22,917 nt of DNA from SIG575 sp964474295 (GTDB taxonomy: Bacteria; Bacillota; Clostridia; Oscillospirales; Acutalibacteraceae): the NCBI GenBank assembly GCA_964474295.1, contig CAYYRN010000032.1, positions 1 to 22,917 of the forward strand, read 5' to 3'. Under the pieces are notes generated by a model, which saw only the letters and a list, made by a program, of their open reading frames with translations, was not told the DNA's origin and made no database searches. The position numbers and the translations under genes were made by a program. This document shows positions 1-6,507 of the stretch, in pieces (the first letter of the stretch is position 1; every line of letters begins with the position of its first letter).

Positions 1-19
1 GAAGTAATAGGTAAGAAGT

Positions 20-49
20 AAGCCCCAAAAGCTATCGCTCTTGGGGCTT
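20..49 (-). terminator. hairpin immediately after tRNA-Ala
   Basis: Read on the minus strand, a 13-base-pair stem (one G-U pair) closes on a GATA tetraloop and starts at the last base of the encoded CCA of the tRNA. There is no clean run of T after it, so it may be an imperfect intrinsic terminator or a 3'-end processing structure. Its position directly behind the tRNA makes a 3'-end role likely. Confidence 0.5.
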
Positions 50-124
50 GGTGGAGCATAGCGGATTTGAACCGCTGACCTCTTACTTGCGAAGCAAGCG
101 TTCTGCCAACTGAACTAATGCCCC
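49..124 (-). tRNA. tRNA-Ala (anticodon CGC)
   Basis: The minus strand folds into a full cloverleaf. The acceptor stem GGGGCAT pairs with ATGCTCC. The D arm is GTTC/GAAC, the anticodon stem CTTGC/GTAAG with loop TTCGCAA, and the T stem AGCGG/CCGCT with loop TTCAAAT. The middle of the anticodon loop reads CGC, which decodes the alanine codon GCG. The 3' CCA is encoded in the DNA. It lies about 60 bases downstream of nagB on the same strand, and I see no clear separate promoter in that gap. Confidence 0.93.
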
Positions 125-140
125 GTGTTTCGGTTTTAGC

Positions 141-176
141 CAATCTGCGGCTTGTAATTTGCCAAACCGCAGATTG
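141..176 (-). terminator. hairpin between nagB and the tRNA
   Basis: A 10-base-pair perfect inverted repeat (CAATCTGCGG with CCGCAGATTG) with a 16-base loop starts 8 bases past the nagB stop codon. On the minus strand it is followed by GCTAAAACC rather than a T run, so it is not a classic intrinsic terminator. It may stabilise the 3' end of the nagB message or separate it from the tRNA. Confidence 0.4.
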
Positions 177-184
177 ATTGAATT

Positions 185-910
185 TTATTTTAAGAGACTT
201 GCCGCTTCTTCGTCAACGAAGAATGTAACATTCGGGTGGTTTTGGAGAATTGAAGCGGGGCAGTGCGGTGTAACTTCGCCGTCTACCGCCGCCGCAACGG
301 CTTTTGCCTTTGCTTTGCCTGTGGCAATAAGGACGATTTCTTCCGAACGCATAATGCTACCGATTCCCATTGTCATAGCATATCGGGGCATTGCCTGTTC
401 ACCGAAATATTTCTGGTTGCTGTCTATTGTGCTTTGGGTAAGCGTAACTTTAAATGCTTCGTCCGTGAAAGCGTCGGCAGGCTCGTTGAAGCCGATGTGA
501 CCGTTTGTGCCGATGCCGAGAATTTGAACCTTTATTCCGCCTGCCGCTTTTATTGCCTGAGCGTATCTTTCGCTTTCGGCATCACAATCTTCCGCATTGC
601 CGTCGAGGAAGTTGATGTTTTCTTCCTTTACATCGATTTTATCGAAAAGATTTTCGTGCATAAAAGTGTGATAACTGTTTTTGTCATCAACAGGCAAATC
701 GCAATACTCATCAAGGTTAAACGTTTTCATATCCTTGAAAGAAATGTTTCCCTTGTTAAATTCACTTACTATGTATTCATATGTGGGGACAGGGGAAGCT
801 CCGGTTGCAAAACCGATTGCACATGAAGGCTCATCCGCAACCCTCTTTATAATAATTCTGCCGACTGCCTCTGCAATTTCTTCGGCTGTTTTGAAAACCA
901 TTACTTTCAT
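185..910 (-). CDS. nagB: glucosamine-6-phosphate deaminase
   Basis: NagB converts glucosamine-6-phosphate to fructose-6-phosphate and ammonia in the cytoplasm, feeding amino sugars into glycolysis. The 241-residue product has the family length and signature: FNLDEY (Asp67, the general base), and GIGTNGHIGFNEP around 132-144 with His138 and Glu143. Asn136 stands where E. coli has Asp141; as I recall, Asn is common here in Gram-positive enzymes. The reading frame extends further upstream, but the ATG at 910 is chosen because GGAGG lies 8 bases before it and the protein then starts like the family (MKVMVF). A promoter is visible just upstream. No nagA is adjacent in the window; genes to the left are not visible. 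Confidence 0.95.
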   Translation of the reverse strand: MKVMVFKTAEEIAEAVGRIIIKRVADEPSCAIGFATGASPVPTYEYIVSEFNKGNISFKDMKTFNLDEYCDLPVDDKNSYHTFMHENLFDKIDVKEENINFLDGNAEDCDAESERYAQAIKAAGGIKVQILGIGTNGHIGFNEPADAFTDEAFKVTLTQSTIDSNQKYFGEQAMPRYAMTMGIGSIMRSEEIVLIATGKAKAKAVAAAVDGEVTPHCPASILQNHPNVTFFVDEEAASLLK

Positions 911-941
911 CTTTAATTCCTCCGGGATATGTAATGAATCA

Positions 942-970
942 ATTATAGCACACTTTTTTAAAGAATACAA
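942..970 (-). promoter_or_regulatory. sigma-A-type promoter of nagB
   Basis: On the minus strand TTGTAT (965-970) and a perfect TATAAT (942-947) are separated by 17 bases, about 30 bases before the nagB start codon. Confidence 0.7.
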
Positions 971-1060
971 AGGTTTAGCGAAAAAATGTGAAAAAATTCG
1001 TTTTTTTAAGCAAAAGTCCAAATTTGCGGACTACCACACAAACAAAAACGAACATTTGTG

Positions 1061-1088
1061 TTGACAAATTTAAAATTCGTGTTATAAT
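1061..1088 (+). promoter_or_regulatory. sigma-A-type promoter of the 79-residue gene
   Basis: A perfect TTGACA (1061-1066) and a perfect TATAAT (1083-1088) are separated by 16 bases, 55 bases before the start codon. An inverted repeat ACACAAA/TTTGTGT (1036-1042 and 1055-1061) touches the -35 box and could be an operator, but this is only a guess. Confidence 0.75.
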
Positions 1089-1143
1089 AATGGCATAAAG
1101 AACAAACGTTCAGCATATATTAAAGCGAAAGGAAGTAATAAAT

Positions 1144-1383
1144 ATGTCACTTGGTTTAACACTTACAATTATTTTCGGAGTAATTTTTGCAATAGCGCTT
1201 TTTGTGGGATTTCTTTATGAAAAAGAGCTTGCGGAGTTTGAAAGAATAGTTTTTAAATACATAAAGCTTAAAATCTACGCATACAAATCCGGCATAAGCG
1301 TGGAAGAATATGTAAACGCAAAAAAATCGGCAAGAGAAAAAGCCTATGCAAATGTTATAAGATTTGATGACCACGCAGCTTGA
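1144..1383 (+). CDS. small single-helix membrane protein, unknown function
   Basis: I do not recognise the family. The 79-residue product starts with a strongly hydrophobic segment (about residues 4-24, rich in Ile, Phe, Leu and Gly) that can form one transmembrane helix. A basic, mostly helical tail follows (about 25-79, rich in Lys, Arg and Glu), so the tail is probably cytoplasmic. AAAGGAAG precedes the ATG at a usual distance. The gene has its own consensus promoter and ends 20 bases before a hairpin shared with the converging gene, so it is a single-gene transcript. The consensus promoter suggests steady expression. A regulator or stabiliser of another membrane protein is possible, but nothing in the sequence shows it. 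Confidence 0.72.
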   Translation: MSLGLTLTIIFGVIFAIALFVGFLYEKELAEFERIVFKYIKLKIYAYKSGISVEEYVNAKKSAREKAYANVIRFDDHAA

Positions 1384-1402
1384 TTTTATGCTCAAGAAAA
1401 AC

Positions 1403-1433
1403 AACCCTCTCTCCTTAAAACGGAAAGAGGGTT
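1403..1433. terminator. terminator between converging genes
   Basis: AACCCTCT (1403-1410) pairs with AGAGGGTT (1426-1433), with three further pairs inside after one mismatch. On the minus strand a T-rich tail (TTGTTTTTC) follows, so it best serves the minus-strand ylbJ pair. On the plus strand the tail (AATTTATTAT) is weaker but may stop the small membrane-protein transcript. Confidence 0.75.
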
Positions 1434-1454
1434 AATTTATTATGCGGATAATGC

Positions 1455-1673
1455 TCAAAGCTTAAAATCCTCTGCAGTGTATGTCAGAAGCTCCGGCATT
1501 TTTTTCGGCTCACGTCGTAAAGGGTCGTACTTAAAAGACGAGCATTTATAATCGGGTCTTAAAACACCTTTTTTGCAGCACAAAATCATTTCGCTGTCTG
1601 CTGCTTTTTTTCCGTGAGTGCAGATAGCACAGCAATAATCGGATTTTTTTACGGTTGTTTGTTTTTTATCCAT
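1455..1673 (-). CDS. cysteine-rich small protein, unknown function
   Basis: The 72-residue product is soluble and has six cysteines: Cys14, Cys15 and Cys18 (CCAIC), Cys32 and Cys33, and Cys44. The CxxC...CC...C spacing suggests a small zinc-binding or redox fold, perhaps a zinc ribbon. The C-terminal third (RREPKKMPELL) is charged and without cysteines. AAAGGGAG precedes the ATG by about 11 bases. It lies 25 bases downstream of the ylbJ-like gene on the same strand and shares the terminator at 1403-1433, so the two are probably co-transcribed. I cannot name the family; the zinc-binding idea is inference from the cysteine pattern. Confidence 0.72.
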   Translation of the reverse strand: MDKKQTTVKKSDYCCAICTHGKKAADSEMILCCKKGVLRPDYKCSSFKYDPLRREPKKMPELLTYTAEDFKL

Positions 1674-1698
1674 CGGCAGTCACTCCCTTTAGAACAGT

Positions 1699-2760
1699 TT
1701 AACACATTTTTTTATAACTATCAAGGTCTAAAATCAAAATTACGCACATTAAAAGCAAACCCAAGGCTGCCGGTAAACTGACGGCAAAGCTTTTTGCCAC
1801 GGCGGAAGTGCCTGAGGAAAAGACGGAAATTTCGCAGGGAAAAAGCTTTAGAAGAATACCGCAGATGAATGACGAAAGTAATGCCTGAAAAAATCTTGCA
1901 CAGAAAAAATATTTTATTTTCAAACCGATTTTTGTTATGTAAGCAAAAACCTGACAATGCACACAAAGTCCGCTCCAACCGAGAATTGCGGTGATTATCG
2001 CAGGATTTTTTTCTTTTACGGCTTCATTGCATCCGAGCGAAACTTCAAGCACGGATTTTAAAACAATCAGCAATTTTTCATTTTGTACAATGCTTGATAA
2101 AAAACCTAAAAAACAGGAAAAAAGCAGTATCCATCCGCAAACGGAAAACATCGATTTTGAGGCGTTGTAAACAGAGGAAACAACGGCCTGCGCAACGGAA
2201 AAATTATTTGCTTCCGGCAGTGATGAGGCATTGTCGCTTGAAACAAAAAAACGTGTAAGAAAAGCAATTGCAAGTGAAGACAAAGACAGCGAAGCGAAAA
2301 TAATGATGCCTGCTTTGCGGGAAGAAAGCATCATTGTCCCGACCGCACCTATTACAAAAGCCGGGCCTGCGTTGACGCAGCCGAGAGCTATTCTTTTTGC
2401 CTCGCTTGAGTTTATTCGGTTTTGTCCGTATAAAGAAGATGCCATCGAACAGCCTACGGGAAATCCGCCGAAAAGGGAAAAAATAACGCAGCTTCCTGCC
2501 GCACCGGAAAGACCGAAAAATTTTTTGAAAAACGCGTCACTTTTTTTGCCGAAAAAATCAATCACTCCGCTTGAAGACGCAAATGATGCAAGAACGAGAA
2601 ACGGAAAAAGCGACGGTATCATAGTTTGAAGGCAAAGCTCAAGACCTTCTTTTACACCTTCTGCGCAAACGGACGGATATTTTATCAGTATGTATGCGAA
2701 AAGCAAGCACAAAAAAGTACAAACAATCACTTTGATGTTTTTTATTTTTTTCAATTTCAT
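1699..2760 (-). CDS. ylbJ: YlbJ-like sporulation integral membrane protein
   Basis: The 353-residue product is very hydrophobic with about eight likely membrane segments. It carries the layout of the YlbJ/nucleoside-recognition (Gate) family: GLELCLQTMIPSLFPF near residues 40-55, a GGFPVGC turn near 100, and SSEAKRIALGCVNAGPAF followed by GAVG. In Bacillus subtilis, YlbJ is made in the mother cell under sigma-E and helps make heat-resistant spores. The ATG at 2760 is used; a GTG one codon upstream (2763) is also possible. The ribosome site is weak (ACGGGTG directly before the ATG). It is divergent from the sporulation gene yqfC, which fits a shared sporulation role. The exact substrate, if any, is unknown. 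Confidence 0.82.
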   Translation of the reverse strand: MKLKKIKNIKVIVCTFLCLLFAYILIKYPSVCAEGVKEGLELCLQTMIPSLFPFLVLASFASSSGVIDFFGKKSDAFFKKFFGLSGAAGSCVIFSLFGGFPVGCSMASSLYGQNRINSSEAKRIALGCVNAGPAFVIGAVGTMMLSSRKAGIIIFASLSLSSLAIAFLTRFFVSSDNASSLPEANNFSVAQAVVSSVYNASKSMFSVCGWILLFSCFLGFLSSIVQNEKLLIVLKSVLEVSLGCNEAVKEKNPAIITAILGWSGLCVHCQVFAYITKIGLKIKYFFCARFFQALLSSFICGILLKLFPCEISVFSSGTSAVAKSFAVSLPAALGLLLMCVILILDLDSYKKMC

Positions 2761-2788
2761 CACCCGTACAATATATGTTCAGGCGGTT

Positions 2789-2815
2789 ATTTTTAATAAT
2801 AAAAATACATAATAT
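2789..2815 (+). promoter_or_regulatory. possible sigma-E promoter of yqfC-yqfD
   Basis: CATAATAT (2808-2815) fits the CATANNNT -10 box known for the sporulation factor sigma-E. An AT-rich ATTTTT (2789-2794) lies at about the -35 distance. yqfC belongs to the sigma-E regulon in Bacillus subtilis, so the match is meaningful, but in such AT-rich DNA it could be chance. Confidence 0.35.
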
Positions 2816-2851
2816 TTAAACGGTGATTATTTTTGTAAGGGTTGTGTTTAT

Positions 2852-3136
2852 ATGGCAGAAAAAAATTTTGCCAAATTAAATTTAGGTGAAAAACTCAGCG
2901 AAGAACTCGGCATCCCGAAAAATATAGTTGCGGGATACAACCACATCGAGCTTTTCGGAAACAGGGAAGCCGTTGTTAACGATTGTGCGGGAATTTTGGA
3001 ATACTGCGATGAGAGAATCAAGCTTAATATCGGCAAAAATACCGTTTTGTTCTGCGGCAGTGATTTATGTATGAAAGAATACGGCTCGTCGCAGGCGATA
3101 ATTTCGGGAACCATTGCCACAATAGAATTTGCTTGA
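2852..3136 (+). CDS. yqfC: sporulation protein YqfC (YabP/YqfC family)
   Basis: The 94-residue product has the usual YqfC length and pattern: HIELFGNREAVVNDCAGILEYCD (residues 31-53, broken by no gap), then a beta-rich half with IKLNIGK and the ending ISGTIATIEF typical of the YabP/YqfC family. The family is sporulation-specific and its biochemical role is unknown. AAGGG precedes the ATG by about ten bases. yqfD follows after only 9 bases, so the two form an operon, the same order as in Bacillus and Clostridium genomes. Confidence 0.92.
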   Translation: MAEKNFAKLNLGEKLSEELGIPKNIVAGYNHIELFGNREAVVNDCAGILEYCDERIKLNIGKNTVLFCGSDLCMKEYGSSQAIISGTIATIEFA

Positions 3137-3145
3137 GGTAAGAAT

Positions 3146-4339
3146 ATGTTTACTGAAAAAATTGTGCGTTTACTGAAAGGCTTTGTTGAAATAACGGCAA
3201 GGGGAGGTTTCCCCGAAAGGTTTATAAATCTTTGCTCGAAAAACGGAATTAACATTCAAAACATAAAAATGTTCGGCAATACCATAACTGCCTCCTGCGA
3301 CATAAAATCTTATTTGAAAATCAGACCCGTTGCAAAAAAATCGGGAATGAAAGTGCATATGACAAAAAAATGCGGACTGCCTTTTTTTCTTCACAAAAAA
3401 CGCAACAGAATAGGAATAATTTTCGGATTTGTTTTTTTGATTTTTGCAACGTCTTTTCTGTCATCCAGAATTTGGACTGTCGATGTCAAAGGAAATGAAA
3501 ATATTCCTGCGGAAAAAATCGAAGAATATTTTTATGAAATGGGGGTTAAAACTGGGATTAAAAGAAACTCGATAAATGTAAAAGAAAAAGCACGTGAAGC
3601 ACTGAAAAAAATAGACGGGCTTATGTGGGCGGCGGTTAACACGGACGGGTGCAAAATTACAATTGAGGTAAAGGAAAGCGTTGAAAAAGAAACCGAAAAC
3701 AAAAAAGACGGCTTGCCGTCAAATATTGTCGCATCCAATTCAGGTCAGATTATAAGAATAGAAAATTTTCTCGGAACTCCCGTGGCGGAGGTCGGCAGTG
3801 CCGTTGAAAAGGGTGATGTTATCGTAAGCGGAGCTGTTATTAACAAAGATGAATCGGTAAGCTTTTATAAGGCGGACGCAAAAGTTACGGCGAGAACAAA
3901 AAATACCGTAACGGCTACCTGTTTTGCCGTACAGGATATGAGAGTTTACAAAAAAAGTAAAAATAAATATTTTCTTGTGTTTTTTAATTTATGTCTTCCG
4001 CTTAATTATGTTAAAGTGCCAAACGAAAATTGCAATTTTTCACAAGGTGTGGATTTTTTGTCTTCAAACAAAACCAAACTTCCTCTGGGGATTATTACGG
4101 AAAGATATGTGTCTTACGAAAAGAAAAAGGTTAAGCTTACATCTTGCGCAACAAAGCTTATGAGTGCCGAAAAATATTTCAGAGAAGTAGACGATAGGTT
4201 CGATGAAATCGAAATAGAAAAAGTAAGCCCTTTTATAAAAAGCGATAAAATTTCTTCAACGGTTCAGTCGGTTTTTGAATGTATTGAGGATATTTCCGAG
4301 AGCAAAATTATGGATTTGCAAATAGATAAAGCAGAATAA
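3146..4339 (+). CDS. yqfD: sporulation protein YqfD
   Basis: The 397-residue product matches YqfD in length and layout. It has an N-terminal cytoplasmic part (1-88) with GFVEITARGGFPERFIN, a single membrane helix at about 89-106, and a large external part that starts with a POTRA-like segment (IWTVDVKGNENI, about 109-180). YqfD is needed for efficient sporulation in Bacillus subtilis; its mechanism is unknown. GAGGT lies 7 bases before the ATG. In many relatives the next gene is phoH; here the order holds, but a repeat array lies between them. The end of the gene is followed by only a weak AT hairpin (4342-4359), so readthrough into the repeats is possible. Confidence 0.93.
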   Translation: MFTEKIVRLLKGFVEITARGGFPERFINLCSKNGINIQNIKMFGNTITASCDIKSYLKIRPVAKKSGMKVHMTKKCGLPFFLHKKRNRIGIIFGFVFLIFATSFLSSRIWTVDVKGNENIPAEKIEEYFYEMGVKTGIKRNSINVKEKAREALKKIDGLMWAAVNTDGCKITIEVKESVEKETENKKDGLPSNIVASNSGQIIRIENFLGTPVAEVGSAVEKGDVIVSGAVINKDESVSFYKADAKVTARTKNTVTATCFAVQDMRVYKKSKNKYFLVFFNLCLPLNYVKVPNENCNFSQGVDFLSSNKTKLPLGIITERYVSYEKKKVKLTSCATKLMSAEKYFREVDDRFDEIEIEKVSPFIKSDKISSTVQSVFECIEDISESKIMDLQIDKAE

Positions 4340-4381
4340 ATAAAATTTTCGGAAATTTTTAGAAAATATTTACAAAAAATA

Positions 4382-4410
4382 GTGACATATAAAAGCTAAA
4401 ATGTTATAAT
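4382..4410 (+). promoter_or_regulatory. sigma-A-type promoter of the phoH operon
   Basis: GTGACA (4382-4387) and a perfect TATAAT (4405-4410) are separated by 17 bases. The -10 box is part of the first copy of the tandem repeat, so transcription from here would carry the whole repeat array as a 5' leader of more than 550 bases before phoH. Confidence 0.6.
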
Positions 4411-4973
4411 AACCTCACGAAACACCAACCAAATCAAAGATTTGGGGTGTTTCGGAGAACATTGTTACATAACGCTACGGCGACAAATACCGCCTTGCGG
4501 TTATGTTATAATAACCTAACGAAACGCAAACCGAATCAGAGATCGGGGTGTTTCGGAGAACATTGTTACATAACGCTACGGCGACGATACCGCCTTGCAG
4601 TTATGTTATAATAACCTCACGAAACGTAAACCGAATCAGAGATCGTAGTGTTTCGCAGAACATTGTTACATAACGCAGCGGCGACAAATACCGCCTTGCG
4701 GTTGTGTAATAATAACCTCACGAAACGCAAACCGAATCAGAGATTNNNNNNNNNNNNNNNNNNNNNNNNNNNNNNNNNNNNNNNNNNNNNNNNNNNNNNN
4801 NNNNNNNNNNNNNNNNNNNNNNNNNNNNNNNNNNNNNNNNNNNNNCCGCCTTGCGGTTGTGTAATAATAACCTCACGAAACGCAAACCGAATCAGAGATT
4901 TGGGGTGTTTCGGAGAACATTGTTACATAACGCTACGGCGACAAATACCGCCTTGCGGTTGTGTAATAATAAC
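4401..4973 (+). repeat. tandem array of ~101-base hairpin-rich units
   Basis: Copies start at 4401, 4503, 4603, 4704, 4859 and a stub at 4961, with steps of 102, 100, 101 and 102 bases. A 100-N gap falls inside, so the true number is unknown. Each unit begins with a box GTTATAATAAC (later copies GTAATAATAAC). Two inverted repeats follow. Stem A pairs CGAAACACC with GGTGTTTCG and CCAAATC with GATTTGG. Stem B pairs ACATAAC with GTTATGT around an inner GGCG/CGCC. The period is not a multiple of three and the frames differ between copies, so the array is not coding, although one frame stays open through it. Copies differ by a few bases, and several changes keep pairing through G-U pairs. I do not recognise the unit as a named element. 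Confidence 0.93.
4746..4845. other. assembly gap of 100 Ns
   Basis: Exactly 100 unknown bases interrupt the tandem array, the usual placeholder for a gap of unknown size. The break falls in the repeats, which suggests that the assembler could not resolve the copy number. Confidence 0.99.
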
Positions 4974-5010
4974 TTTAATGAAATCAGTCAAACAAATCGG
5001 GGGTCAAATT

Positions 5011-5970
5011 TTGTACGAGCAAGTTATCAATGTGGACAGAATGGAACAGGCGGTAAGTCTGTTCGGAAGCTTTGATGAAAATATTAAGATTATCGAAAAC
5101 GAATTTTCCGTTTCTGTTGTAAGCAGGGGAAGTGAACTTAAAGTTACCGGCGAAGCGGAAAATGTTTCCAAAGCTTCAAAGGCAATCAACGGGCTTTTAA
5201 CCCTCATAAACAAGGGCGAAACATTAAGCGAACAAAACATACGCTATGTTATATCTCTTGTGGGCGAGGGAAATGAGGACAAGCTCGAAAGTATGTCCTC
5301 GGACTGCATCTGCATTTCCTCAAAGGGAAAACCGATTAAGCCTAAAACCCTCGGTCAAAAAAGATATACTCAGGCAATCAGGGATAATACGATTGTTTTC
5401 GGCGTGGGCCCTGCAGGTACGGGAAAAACTTATCTTGCCGTTGCCATGGCTGTTACGGCTTTCAGACAAAAGCAGGTCAACAGGATAATTTTAACAAGGC
5501 CTGCGGTTGAAGCGGGCGAGAAGCTCGGCTTTCTTCCCGGCGATTTACAGCAAAAGGTTGACCCTTATTTAAGGCCGCTTTACGATGCTCTTTTCGATAT
5601 GCTGGGTGCGGAAAGCTTTCAGAAATATCAGGAGCGTGGCAGCATAGAAGTCGCACCGCTGGCGTATATGAGGGGCAGAACGCTCGATGACAGCTTCATT
5701 ATTCTCGATGAAGCGCAAAACACAACAAGAGAGCAGATGAAGATGTTCCTTACACGTCTCGGATTTAATTCAAAAATGGTAATAACAGGCGATGTTACGC
5801 AGGTGGATTTGCCTGACGGAAAAAAATCGGGATTGGTTGAGGTTATAAAAATTTTGAAAAACATTAAAGATATTGACACTGTTCGCTTTAACGAAAAGGA
5901 TGTTGTAAGACACCGTCTTGTACAGGATATTGTCAAGGCTTACGAGAAAAGCGAAAGCAGAGGTAACTGA
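5011..5970 (+). CDS. phoH: PhoH-like ATPase
   Basis: The product (319 residues from the TTG at 5011) is a PhoH/PhoL-type P-loop ATPase. An N-terminal KH-like part (IKIIENEFSVSVVSRG) is followed by GPAGTGKT (Walker A, from about residue 134) and DEAQN (Walker B, about 233-237). The family is linked to RNA metabolism and is usually next to ybeY; its exact substrate is not settled. The reading frame stays open upstream through the repeats, but an ATG at 4978 has no ribosome site. TTG at 5011 has GGGGGT six bases before it and gives the family's normal start and length. ybeY follows after 6 bases. Transcription probably starts at the promoter before the repeat array. Confidence 0.93.
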   Translation: MYEQVINVDRMEQAVSLFGSFDENIKIIENEFSVSVVSRGSELKVTGEAENVSKASKAINGLLTLINKGETLSEQNIRYVISLVGEGNEDKLESMSSDCICISSKGKPIKPKTLGQKRYTQAIRDNTIVFGVGPAGTGKTYLAVAMAVTAFRQKQVNRIILTRPAVEAGEKLGFLPGDLQQKVDPYLRPLYDALFDMLGAESFQKYQERGSIEVAPLAYMRGRTLDDSFIILDEAQNTTREQMKMFLTRLGFNSKMVITGDVTQVDLPDGKKSGLVEVIKILKNIKDIDTVRFNEKDVVRHRLVQDIVKAYEKSESRGN

Positions 5971-5976
5971 GAAAGG

Positions 5977-6498
5977 ATGAGAAAAGTGAGAGAAAGAGGA
6001 AAAGTTAAGGTTATAATAAGCAACGATCAAAAGGTACACAAAATCCCGACGGGAATACATCTTTTGGTAAGGCAGTGCTGTATTGCGGTGCTGACGATGG
6101 AAAAATTGCTTTCACCTGCGGAAATCAGTGTACGCTTTGTTGATAACGAAGAAATACACAGGCTTAACAAGCAGTACAGAAACGTTGACAGACCGACCGA
6201 TGTTTTGTCTTTCCCTTTAGGGATTGACGGCGTTTACGATATAAACAAGGATACGGGAGCGCAAATGCTCGGAGATATTGTAATCTCTCTTGAAAAAGCT
6301 ATGGAGCAGGCAGAGGCATACGGTCATTCGCTAAGACGTGAAATTGCTTTTCTTACGGTTCATTCTATGCTGCACCTTTTGGGATATGACCACGAAAACG
6401 GCGGCATTGAGGCTGTACATATGAGAGAAAAGGAAGAAACCGTGCTTACCCAGTTGGGACTTAAAAGAAACGGCAGCTACTATATGAGTGATGAATAA
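5977..6498 (+). CDS. ybeY: endoribonuclease / rRNA maturation factor YbeY
   Basis: YbeY is a zinc-dependent RNase that matures 16S rRNA and takes part in ribosome quality control. The 173-residue product has the zinc motif HSMLHLLGYDH with His129, His133 and His139, and the preceding RPTDVLSFP segment that is typical of the family. The start is uncertain. The ATG at 5977 has AGAGGT 12 bases upstream, while the GTG at 5986 has AAAGGA at a better 8-base distance; the difference is three residues. It sits between phoH and dgkA, the common order. The pgpH/yqfF gene that often stands between phoH and ybeY in Bacillus is missing here. Confidence 0.94.
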   Translation: MRKVRERGKVKVIISNDQKVHKIPTGIHLLVRQCCIAVLTMEKLLSPAEISVRFVDNEEIHRLNKQYRNVDRPTDVLSFPLGIDGVYDINKDTGAQMLGDIVISLEKAMEQAEAYGHSLRREIAFLTVHSMLHLLGYDHENGGIEAVHMREKEETVLTQLGLKRNGSYYMSDE

Positions 6499-6507
6499 GG
6501 TGTGTAA

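Noticed and set aside
911..1021. N-terminal extension of nagB
   Set aside because: The promoter and ribosome site at 910-970 lie inside it, and the extension is not like the family.
1036..1061. Operator-like inverted repeat ACACAAA/TTTGTGT next to the -35 box at 1061
   Set aside because: Short arms in AT-rich DNA can arise by chance, and no regulator nearby supports it; kept only as a remark on the promoter.
2848..3255. Minus-strand open frame opposite yqfC and yqfD
   Set aside because: It is a mirror of the coding strand with no ribosome site and no family match, while yqfC and yqfD are well recognised.
4401..4973. CRISPR array
   Set aside because: The whole unit repeats, with no unique spacers between short identical repeats, and no cas genes are nearby.
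4401..4973. Repeat protein encoded by the array
   Set aside because: Unit lengths vary between 100, 101 and 102 bases, so the frame shifts from copy to copy and no protein repeat is kept.
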